Assembly: GCA_009778235.1 (NCBI GenBank)
Contig: WRKE01000204.1
Coordinates: 1-6,688, forward strand
Direction: 5' to 3'
DNA: 6,688 nucleotides
From: Pseudomonadota bacterium
GTDB lineage: Bacteria; Desulfobacterota; Desulfobulbia; Desulfobulbales; Desulfobulbaceae
This document shows positions 1-5,842 of this stretch, piece by piece. Within the stretch, counting starts at the first letter, position 1; each line of letters begins with the position of its first letter. The position numbers and the translations under genes were made by a program. The notes under the pieces are model-generated. The model made no database searches. It saw nothing but the letters and a program-made list of their open reading frames with translations, and was not told the origin of the DNA.

Positions 1-2
1 TT

Positions 3-317
3 GGAGAAGGGCTTGGCCAGGTAGGTGAAGGCCCCCAACCGCATGGCCTCGACCGCCTTTTCCACCTCGGCATAGGCGGTGATGAGGATTACCGGCAGCT
101 CGCGGTTGTATTCCTTGATTTTCGACAGGAATTCGATGCCGTCCATGCCGGGCATCTTCATGTCCGATACCACCAGGTCCAGGTCGGTGCTGTAGACGAT
201 GGGCAGACCAGCGGTGCCGCTGTCGGCGGTGAAGATCTCGTAGCCTTCATCCCTCAGAATTTCGGCCAGGATGATCTGGTAATTGGGTTCGTCATCAACA
301 ATGAGAATGGTGTGCAT
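3..317 (-). CDS. Response regulator, receiver domain (partial, NtrC/AtoC-like)
   Basis: This is the N-terminal 105 codons of a two-component response regulator; the gene runs off the left edge. The protein begins MHTILIVDDEP and shows every receiver-domain landmark: the acidic pair D8/D9, the phospho-acceptor D52 (in VVSDMKMPGMDG), the switch T80 (in LITAYAE) and K102 (in YLAKPF). The stretch AYAEVEKAVEAMRLGAFTYL is typical of receivers joined to sigma54 AAA+ activators (NtrC/AtoC class), but the output domain lies outside the window, so a single-domain or other effector type is possible. The ATG at 317 gives the expected distance to the DD pair. It lies inside the 3' end of the upstream phosphoesterase gene, with a 23 bp overlap and no clear Shine-Dalgarno, which suggests translational coupling. 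The cognate kinase and the regulated genes are not visible. Confidence 0.93.
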   Translation of the reverse strand, partial: MHTILIVDDEPNYQIILAEILRDEGYEIFTADSGTAGLPIVYSTDLDLVVSDMKMPGMDGIEFLSKIKEYNRELPVILITAYAEVEKAVEAMRLGAFTYLAKPFS

Positions 318-1191
318 GGTGGCTTGAGACGGAAAAAGGTTGGTGATGTCGCCCGGCCAGGCGGGCGGTGAGTTGCGAAAGGATCTCGCAGGGCGGGCAG
401 AAGCCCATGGTCTTGCCGGCGAGACGGTGGACCGGCCGGGTGGTGCCGTGGAAATCGCTGCCTCCGGTCACCAGCAGTTCGAGCTCGATTGCCAGCGCCT
501 TCAGGTGCTTCTTCATGCTGTGGGTATGGGTCGGATAGTGGAGTTCCAGGCCGTCCAGGCCGCTGTCGGCCAGCTCCCGGACCAAGGCTGGTTGGGCCGA
601 CATCTCCGGGTCGATCTGTCCCGGATGGGCCAGGACAGCCAAGCCGCCCACCCGATGGATCATGGCGATGGTCTCAACCGCGGAATAGCTGAACCGGCCC
701 TGCCAGGCGGGCCGGTTGCGGCCGAGATAGTAGCGAAAAGCGGCGTTAAAGCTGTCCACCACCCCCTTGGCCACCAACAGCCGGGCGATGTGCGGCCGAC
801 CGGTCTGGCCGCAGCAGGAAACCGTTTCGACCTCCTCGGCGGTAATGTCGATGCCTAAGTTCCGCAGTTTCTGGAGAATGGCGGCATTGCGCCGCTCCCG
901 CCCCTCCTGGAGCGGAATCAGCCAATTGTGCAGCTCAGGGTTGGTCGGATCAAAACCATAGCCGAGGATATGGATGGTGTGCTGGTGCAGGCTGGTGCTG
1001 ATTTCCACTCCGGAAATGACTGTCAGTCCGGCCTCGGTTCCTAAGCGGCAGGTCTCCTCAACCCCTTCGACCGTGTCGTGGTCGGTCAGGGCCAGCCCCC
1101 GCAGGCCGTGGTCAACCGCCAGGGCAACCAGTTCTGCCGGAGTGCAGCTGCCGTCGGAGTAGATGGAATGGGTGTGGAGATCAATGCACAT
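295..1191 (-). CDS. PHP-domain phosphoesterase, Rnm/TrpH (YciV)-like
   Basis: A complete 298-residue PHP (polymerase and histidinol phosphatase) protein. In sequence order the metal ligands are H6 and H8 (DLHTHSIYSDG), D13, H38 (LTDHDT), E63 (SGVEIS), H74 (HILGY), H189 (LAHPG), and D246 and H248 (GSDFHG). This full set implies an active trinuclear metal site. Length and motif order match E. coli Rnm/YciV (TrpH), a 5'-3' exoribonuclease acting on short RNAs and rRNA precursors; relatives hydrolyse 3',5'-nucleoside bisphosphates. The exact substrate cannot be read from sequence. The ATG at 1191 was chosen because the HxH motif lies four to six residues from the N-terminus in the family. An in-frame TTG at 1242 would add 17 unconserved residues, and neither start has a good ribosome binding site. 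The last dozen residues are histidine- and serine-rich and lie in the region overlapping the downstream response regulator. Probably cytosolic. Confidence 0.92.
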   Translation of the reverse strand: MCIDLHTHSIYSDGSCTPAELVALAVDHGLRGLALTDHDTVEGVEETCRLGTEAGLTVISGVEISTSLHQHTIHILGYGFDPTNPELHNWLIPLQEGRERRNAAILQKLRNLGIDITAEEVETVSCCGQTGRPHIARLLVAKGVVDSFNAAFRYYLGRNRPAWQGRFSYSAVETIAMIHRVGGLAVLAHPGQIDPEMSAQPALVRELADSGLDGLELHYPTHTHSMKKHLKALAIELELLVTGGSDFHGTTRPVHRLAGKTMGFCPPCEILSQLTARLAGRHHQPFSVSSHHAHHSHC

Positions 1192-1310
1192 GGACAAGGT
1201 CGAGGTACGGGATGGATGGGGGCTGGAAAAGACCAGGCACAACTAATTTACTGTACCCATGGCCCGGACATCGTGCAATAAGCAAATGATATCGCCTGGT
1301 AAAGCATAGG

Positions 1311-1339
1311 TTGTCAAGGATGGACCCCATTCTTATTAT
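1311..1339 (+). promoter_or_regulatory. Sigma70-type promoter for the MoxR/VWA operon
   Basis: The -35 box TTGTCA (1311-1316) and the -10 box TATTAT (1334-1339) each differ from consensus at one position and are separated by exactly 17 bases. Transcription would start near 1346, leaving a leader of about 22 bases that carries the strong ribosome binding site. It is the only strong promoter candidate I found in the divergent gap. Predicted by eye only. Confidence 0.6.
1312..1317 (-). promoter_or_regulatory. Possible -35 box of the divergent leftward promoter
   Basis: Read on the minus strand these bases are a perfect TTGACA, overlapping the rightward -35 box by five bases. The matching -10 is poor: GATATC (1288-1293) sits at an 18-base spacing with three matches, and TATCAT (1286-1291) has five matches but a 20-base spacing. 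It could drive the phosphoesterase and response-regulator genes, with a leader of roughly 90 bases. Tentative. Confidence 0.3.
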
Positions 1340-1355
1340 TGAAGGAAATTTTTTC

Positions 1356-1361
1356 AAGGAG
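1356..1361 (+). promoter_or_regulatory. Strong ribosome binding site of the MoxR gene
   Basis: AAGGAG ends six bases before the ATG at 1368, which is close to ideal spacing and fixes this start. It is the strongest Shine-Dalgarno sequence seen at any start in the window. Confidence 0.8.
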
Positions 1362-1367
1362 TAGGCC

Positions 1368-2180
1368 ATGCCAGGACGACAGATGCGGATCGATGAGTTC
1401 AGAGTCGAAGAAGAACCCTATTATTTACCCTTAGGCAATGAGCTGGACATTGCCGATGCCGCGTACCGCGACGGCTCACCGCTGTTGCTCAAGGGACCGA
1501 CCGGCTGCGGCAAGACCCGTTTCATGCAGTATCTGGCCTGGCGACTTAAGTGCCCTCTGGTCACGGTGTCCTGCCATGACGACCTTTCCACCTCCGATCT
1601 GGTGGGCCGCTATCTGATCCGGGCTGGCGAAGCGGTCTGGATCGACGGACCCTTGACCATGGCCGTCAGGGCCGGGGCCATTTGCTATTTGGATGAAATC
1701 GTCGAGGCGCGCAAGGACACCACCGTGGTCATCCATCCCCTGGCCGACGACCGGCGCCAGTTGCCCATCGAGAAACGGGGGGAATTGCTGACCGCCCCGC
1801 CCGAATTCATGCTGGCGGTGTCCTACAATCCCGGCTACCAGAGCGTACTCAAGGATATCAAGGCCTCGACCAGGCAGCGATTCGTGGCCTTGTCTTTTGA
1901 TTACCCGGCCCCGGAAAAGGAGATGGAAATCGTTTGTCGGGAAGGACGGCTGGAACCGGAGTTGGCCAGGTCATTGGTCAAGCTGGCGGTGATGACCCGC
2001 GGACTCAAGGATTCGGGTTTGGCCGAAGGGGCATCCACCCGGCTGCTCATCCAGGCCGGCAAGCTGATCGGCCGGGGTATTCCGATTAAGGCGGCCTGCC
2101 GGGCCGCCATCAGCGAGGCGCTCACCGATGACCGGGAATTGTTGGCCGCCCTGGACGAGATGGTCAGTTCGCTGTTTTGA
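1368..2180 (+). CDS. MoxR-family AAA+ ATPase, CbbQ/NirQ/NorQ type
   Basis: A 270-residue AAA+ ATPase of the MoxR clade. Visible parts are Walker A GPTGCGKT (43-50), the conserved GRYL (80-83) and WIDGPLTMAVRAG (91-103) segments of the CbbQ/NorQ subfamily, Walker B ICYLDE (105-110) followed by EARKDT and IHPLADDRR, sensor 1 at N154 (SYNPGYQ), and arginines at 169/171 (STRQRF) placed as the arginine finger. CbbQ and NorQ form hexameric rings that, with CbbO or NorD, use ATP to reactivate RuBisCO or to insert the metal cofactor into nitric oxide reductase. The next gene encodes just such a partner. Neither client enzyme lies in the window, so a specific symbol (cbbQ or norQ) is not justified. 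The protein is full length for the family, soluble, with no signal peptide. The start is set by AAGGAG six bases upstream; the gene is first in its operon. Confidence 0.95.
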   Translation: MPGRQMRIDEFRVEEEPYYLPLGNELDIADAAYRDGSPLLLKGPTGCGKTRFMQYLAWRLKCPLVTVSCHDDLSTSDLVGRYLIRAGEAVWIDGPLTMAVRAGAICYLDEIVEARKDTTVVIHPLADDRRQLPIEKRGELLTAPPEFMLAVSYNPGYQSVLKDIKASTRQRFVALSFDYPAPEKEMEIVCREGRLEPELARSLVKLAVMTRGLKDSGLAEGASTRLLIQAGKLIGRGIPIKAACRAAISEALTDDRELLAALDEMVSSLF

Positions 2181-2185
2181 CGGGC

Positions 2186-4435
2186 ATGGATCTCGAACAA
2201 CTTAAAGAAAAATTTTACCAACTGGTGGCCCCCAGCATGCCCAACGAATGGGACGTGGAGGATGCGCTCAGCCCGCTGGTCGATAGTGAATCCGCCTGCC
2301 TGGAAGAGGTCTTTTCTCAAATTCCGGCGATCTGGCCGGTCTCGCAGGGCTTGTGTTTCGCTTATCTCTCCGCCGCTGGCCCGGCCCTCTGCCATCTGGC
2401 GCTGGACGAGCTCTCCCTGTGGGTGCATACCCTGCTCGATCGCTACGAAACCGGCGGCCTGCGCGGCGCCCAGTTGTTCATGGCCGATGTCGAGCGGCAG
2501 TTTGCCCGGCAACTGCGTGGCCAGGGCAGCCTGCGCTTAACTGAGGTCCGATCCCGGCTGCAACCCTATGTCAACGGTTTGGCCGGCCGCGAGCTGCCTT
2601 TAATCGGCGCGGCCGAGGCAGCCACCGATTCACAGGTCATTTTCCTGCCCAGCGAGCTTGGGGTGTTTGCCGAACATGGGGAGAATTTTCTCCTCTACAA
2701 ACTGATGGTTTCCTTCCAGTGGGCCAGCCTCGCCGCCGGGATGTTCACCAGCCCCCCATTCCTAACCCTGCACCGCAAGAGCGCCCATCCCCTTGATTGT
2801 TTTTTCTCGGAATTCCCCCAGCCGGACAATGCCCGCCAATTGTTCCACCTGCTGGAGACCGGCCGGATGCTGAGCTTCCTGCGTTCCGAGTTGCCGGGAT
2901 TGATGCGGGCGACCGTGCCATTGCTGCCCCGGCTGCCCCTATCAGGTGACGAGTCATCCAAACCCAATCTGCTGGATTTTTTGCAGCGGGGGCTGCTGCG
3001 CGGCGAGGAACATACTCACGGCCACTCCCCCTTGACCGACCGGGCAATGGCCCTGCTGCGCCAGTGCGCTGTCCGAACCGAGGACAACTCGGTTAGCCTT
3101 GCGGCTGTGCGGGAATTGATGGGGTGCCTGACAGCGGACGAGGACCTGGCCGCCACCCGGCCTCTGATCTTCCAGGGAACCTTGAGGCTGCAGGAAATGC
3201 GCAACTTAGGCCTGAAACAACGGATGGACAAGGAATTGAAGATGATGCGGGCCCAATTCATGTCTTTGTCTGCGGCGCACCAGCCGACCGAGGCTGATCC
3301 GTCTTCCGGCGAAAACGAGGGACAGGGGTATGATGCGGCCCTGATCATGGAGATGGAAAGCGCCTGGGACCAGTTGACTCCCTTTATGCAGTCCATGGGG
3401 CAGCAGATCACCATCAATGAAATGTTGCCGATGACTAATAAACCCACCCAGGAGTGCGGTCAGACCCAGGTGGTCCAGGAGACGGGCACCGCCACAGAGG
3501 GGAGGGCGGGTTCGGCCCTCGCCCGCAGTCCGCATGCTGGCGGCGGCAAGGGCGAGGAGATGGCCGAGCCGGTGGTGTATGACGAATGGGATCACCGGCG
3601 CAAGGGGTTCAGAAAAAAATGGTGCGTGGTCAGTGAAAGGGAGCTGTTGCCGGTCGAGAACAGCTTTATTGAACAGACGCTTAAAACATATCGGGGCCAG
3701 ATCCGCCGCCTCCGCCATCAGTTCGAACTGCTGCAGACCGGCGAGCGGTTCGTCCGGCGGCAGCGGGAAGGGGTGGATATCGATATCGATGCCCTGGTGG
3801 AATCCCGGATCGATCTTGTGGCCGGACTTGCCCCCGCAGACCGGCTCTTCATCCGCCTGGCCAAGAATCATCGCGACATTGCCGTCACCTTTTTAGTGGA
3901 TATGTCCAATTCCACCTCCGGCTGGGTCGGCCAGTCGATCAAGGAGGCGCTGGTTCTGATCTGCGAAGCTCTGGAGGTGCTGGACGACCGTTATGCCATT
4001 TACGGCTTTTCCGGCATGCGGCGGCTGCGCTGCGAGATTTTCCCGATCAAGCGGATTGACGAGCGCTACAGCAAAACGGTTCGGCAACGGATCAGCGCCA
4101 TTGGGCCGCGGGAGTATACCCGCATGGCGCCGGCCATCCGCCACATGACCGAACTTTTTTCCCAGGTGGAGGCCAAGATTCGCCTGTTGATCGTGTTGTC
4201 CGATGGCAAACCAGAGGATTACGACGATTACAAGGGCGATTACGCCATCGAGGACACCCGCCACGCCCTCCTGGAGGCTAAGGCCAAAGGCATCCATCCC
4301 TTTTGCATCACCATCGACCGTCAGGCCCATGAGTACATGGCCCACATGTACGGTGAGGTCAATTACATCTTCATCGATAACATCCAGCGGCTTCCGGCGC
4401 GGATGTCGGAAATCTACCGAACCCTGACCAGTTGA
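2186..4435 (+). CDS. VWA-domain MoxR partner protein, CbbO/NorD family
   Basis: A 749-residue protein with a long helical N-terminal region (about 1-365), a polar low-complexity linker (about 368-460), a conserved segment starting YDEWD (465-469) and WC (479-480), and a C-terminal von Willebrand A domain (about 565-749). The MIDAS metal site is complete: DMSNS (D572, S574, S576), T645 (YTRMAP) and D673 (LSDGKP). The tail around DYKGDYAIEDTRHALLEAK and PFCITIDRQAHEYM is characteristic of NorD/CbbO. In studied systems this protein docks on the AAA+ ring and recognises the client through the VWA metal site. The start is the ATG five bases after the ATPase stop; an in-frame TTG at 2177 overlapping that stop is possible but less likely. 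No good ribosome binding site is present, so translational coupling to the ATPase gene is likely. No signal peptide or membrane segment is obvious. The client is unknown. Confidence 0.93.
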   Translation: MDLEQLKEKFYQLVAPSMPNEWDVEDALSPLVDSESACLEEVFSQIPAIWPVSQGLCFAYLSAAGPALCHLALDELSLWVHTLLDRYETGGLRGAQLFMADVERQFARQLRGQGSLRLTEVRSRLQPYVNGLAGRELPLIGAAEAATDSQVIFLPSELGVFAEHGENFLLYKLMVSFQWASLAAGMFTSPPFLTLHRKSAHPLDCFFSEFPQPDNARQLFHLLETGRMLSFLRSELPGLMRATVPLLPRLPLSGDESSKPNLLDFLQRGLLRGEEHTHGHSPLTDRAMALLRQCAVRTEDNSVSLAAVRELMGCLTADEDLAATRPLIFQGTLRLQEMRNLGLKQRMDKELKMMRAQFMSLSAAHQPTEADPSSGENEGQGYDAALIMEMESAWDQLTPFMQSMGQQITINEMLPMTNKPTQECGQTQVVQETGTATEGRAGSALARSPHAGGGKGEEMAEPVVYDEWDHRRKGFRKKWCVVSERELLPVENSFIEQTLKTYRGQIRRLRHQFELLQTGERFVRRQREGVDIDIDALVESRIDLVAGLAPADRLFIRLAKNHRDIAVTFLVDMSNSTSGWVGQSIKEALVLICEALEVLDDRYAIYGFSGMRRLRCEIFPIKRIDERYSKTVRQRISAIGPREYTRMAPAIRHMTELFSQVEAKIRLLIVLSDGKPEDYDDYKGDYAIEDTRHALLEAKAKGIHPFCITIDRQAHEYMAHMYGEVNYIFIDNIQRLPARMSEIYRTLTS

Positions 4436-4505
4436 TGGACGCCGGTCATCGGGCTTGACCTTCTTCTCCTTGAATATTGCCGATTTTAAAGGTAAACGAA
4501 CCCAC

Positions 4506-5387
4506 ATGTCCCCGATGATGCGGACCAGGGAATATCAAAAAAATGCCGGGAGGCGGTTTGTGTTTTTCTTTTTCGTCAAACGCCAAGCGAAGGTCTGGAT
4601 AGTGGTGCTGGCTGGCATGGCGGCCTATGTCCTGATGCTGGCCGGGCCGGGCTATGGGCAGGTCAACACCGGGGACGAGACCGCCCGCCGGCTCAAGGCC
4701 GAGGCTTACCGCGCCTATTACGGGGTGCAGCAGTCGGTCAACTATCCCCTGGCCCTGCAACTGTACCGGCAGGCGGCGGAGCGGGGTGATGCCGAGGCCC
4801 AGTTCGTGACCGGCGGCATGCTCTACCAGGGGCAGGGGAGTGATCCGGACAAGCGCAATGGTTTCAAATGGTTGCTCGCGGCGGCCGAGCAAGGCAAGGT
4901 GTCGCCCGAGTCGCTGGCCATCATCGGCTCCATGTATCTGCGGGGCACCGCGGTGCCGCAAAATTTTCTTGAGGCCAAAAAGTGGCTGGCCAAGGGGGCG
5001 GAACAGGGCAATCTCGCTGCCCAGAACGATCTTGCCTACCTGTATTACAACGGGCTCGGAGGAGATCGCGATTACCAGATGGCTCTTCAACTCTACGAGA
5101 AGGCCGCTTTCCAGGGTGATGCCATGGCTCAGGCCAATACCGGATTGATGTACGCCACCGGGACCGGCACCGAGACCGACCGGGCCAAGGGCTATGCCTG
5201 GTATTCCCTGGCTGCCAGCCGCGGCAACGCCGGTGCGGCAGTCAACCGCAACAACCTGATGATCAACATGTCCTGGGAGGAACTGAACCGGGCTCAGGCC
5301 CTATCGCTGGAGTTGTATCGCCAGGTGGAAAACATCGCGGAACCAAAGCAAATTACCCCGGATAGGCAGGAGCAGGCGGACAAATAG
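4506..5387 (+). CDS. Exported or membrane-anchored Sel1-repeat protein
   Basis: A 293-residue protein with a basic N-terminus, an unusual FVFFFF run (18-23), then KRQAK and a hydrophobic stretch (about 30-47). The latter looks like a signal peptide or membrane anchor, with possible cleavage near residue 51 (GYG/Q). Four to five Sel1-type TPR-like units follow (about 60-94, 95-130, 133-168, 169-204, 205-240), seen from recurring A-W/LY-xxAAExG and GxMYxxGxG patterns such as KWLLAAAEQG, KWLAKGAEQG and QLYEKAAFQG. Such repeats form helical scaffolds for protein binding, here likely in the periplasm or at the envelope. No catalytic domain is visible. The C-terminal 50 residues are polar and outside the repeats. 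The ATG at 4506 is chosen with AAAGG at 4488-4492, spaced a rather long 13 bases; an in-frame TTG at 4455 lacks any ribosome binding site. It lies 70 bases after the VWA gene with no terminator seen, so cotranscription is likely. Its partner is unknown. Confidence 0.85.
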   Translation: MSPMMRTREYQKNAGRRFVFFFFVKRQAKVWIVVLAGMAAYVLMLAGPGYGQVNTGDETARRLKAEAYRAYYGVQQSVNYPLALQLYRQAAERGDAEAQFVTGGMLYQGQGSDPDKRNGFKWLLAAAEQGKVSPESLAIIGSMYLRGTAVPQNFLEAKKWLAKGAEQGNLAAQNDLAYLYYNGLGGDRDYQMALQLYEKAAFQGDAMAQANTGLMYATGTGTETDRAKGYAWYSLAASRGNAGAAVNRNNLMINMSWEELNRAQALSLELYRQVENIAEPKQITPDRQEQADK

Positions 5388-5434
5388 GGGGTGGAAGCCC
5401 ACATTGGGGGAGAACGAGCAGTCGGTCGATTTGG

Positions 5435-5464
5435 GGTTACTTCTATCGTGATAGGTAGTTCACC
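5435..5464. repeat. Imperfect inverted repeat (hairpin candidate)
   Basis: The core CTATCGTGATAG (5443-5454) is a 5-bp stem around GT. Further out, ACT (5439-5441) can pair with AGT (5457-5459) and GGT (5435-5437) with ACC (5462-5464), with small bulges. There is no T-run on either side, so it does not look like a classical intrinsic terminator. It could be a factor-binding palindrome, a transcript-end hairpin for the Sel1 gene, or chance. Confidence 0.3.
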
Positions 5465-5492
5465 GGGTAAGAGTTTTCCAGAGTGTTCAGGG

Positions 5493-5720
5493 TCACGACA
5501 AAGGCTCCCACAGGTTAATGATGCTCGCTCCGGTGGGCTTGCAATCAGCCACCTTGTGAGTGACCAGGGTCATGCCATGAACAAGGGCTGTTGCCGCGAT
5601 GAGTGCACCGCGTTTGCCGGGCATATGCAGCCGGGTGCAACGTCGCGCCATGGCATCCACAGGCAAGGTGCGACCGGAGAACTCCGGCAATACGTGCTGT
5701 TCCAGCCACAAGCGCAGGAT
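5493..5720 (-). pseudogene. VapC-like PIN-domain toxin remnant (C-terminal half)
   Basis: About 75 codons on the minus strand read LRLWLEQHVLPEFSGRTLPV (start of the stretch), then a region ending TRLHMPGKR, then ALIAATALVHGMTLVTHKVAD and a final INLWEPLS before the stop. This matches the C-terminal half of VapC toxins (PIN-domain RNases), whose usual form is RDALIAATALxHGxTxVTRNxADF. The N-terminal half, carrying the first catalytic Asp (LLDTN motif) and the Glu, is absent. The usual Asp before ALIAATA is replaced by Gly (GKRGALIAATA) next to an apparent loss of about three residues. Only the late Asp (VAD) remains. No credible start codon or ribosome binding site precedes it: the nearest upstream in-frame codons read unrelated sequence from the antitoxin remnant. 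It is almost certainly nonfunctional. The assignment rests on recognised family wording, not an alignment. Confidence 0.72.
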
Positions 5721-5733
5721 AACCCCTTGGGTT

Positions 5734-5838
5734 GGGCATCGCCAGCGCGTCGGCAATATTCCGCCGCTGCTTTGTGAGTCGCTGATAGTCCTCAATGCTC
5801 AACAGCACATGGCAGGGTTGACCAAGGGTGACGTAATG
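5734..5838 (-). pseudogene. Phd/YefM-type antitoxin remnant (middle part)
   Basis: Thirty-five codons on the minus strand read HYVTLGQPCHVLLSIEDYQR and then LTKQRRNIADALAMP. The (H)VTLxGxPxxVLLSIEDYxRL core is a hallmark of Phd/YefM antitoxins, and the IADALAMP ending recurs in antitoxins paired with the VapC type found next to it. The roughly 20-25 N-terminal residues that would carry the DNA-binding part are missing; the match begins within a few bases of the dus stop codon. The last residues before the toxin are also missing, and the frame changes between the two remnants. There is no start codon in a plausible place. This is a dead gene fragment lying directly downstream of dus on the same strand. 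Confidence 0.72.
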
Positions 5839-5842
5839 GCTC

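Larger units (their letters stand above)
5388..5842. other. Stretch without an intact gene between Sel1 gene and dus
   Basis: These 455 bases separate two convergent genes. The right part (5493-5838) is the decayed toxin-antitoxin module described separately. The left part (5388-5492) holds only a 30-base imperfect palindrome and a short GTGG/CCAC stem near 5392. I see no convincing T-tailed terminator, RNA gene, transposon end or further coding region. Reading frames on the plus strand here have no recognisable content. Confidence 0.65.

Noticed and set aside
340..858. Plus-strand 172-codon open frame opposite the PHP gene
   Set aside because: It is the complement of a conserved PHP phosphoesterase with all metal ligands; its own translation has no family features.
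1192..1242. Extended PHP start at TTG 1242
   Set aside because: The extra 17 residues are not family-like, and the conserved DLHTH motif sits right after the ATG at 1191 as in homologues.
4455..4490. TTGACC as -35 box of a separate promoter for the Sel1 gene
   Set aside because: No acceptable -10 box at 15-19 bases downstream; the nearest AT-rich hexamers are 11 and 21 bases away.
3206..5090. Long open frames on the minus strand opposite the VWA and Sel1 genes (3206-3871, 3893-4507, 4446-5090)
   Set aside because: They lie antisense to genes with clear domains, contain no recognisable motif, and are expected in GC-rich DNA where stop codons are rare.
5391..5777. Plus-strand 128-codon open frame after the Sel1 gene
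   Set aside because: The translation has no recognisable features and lies antisense to the toxin-antitoxin remnant, which explains the sequence better.
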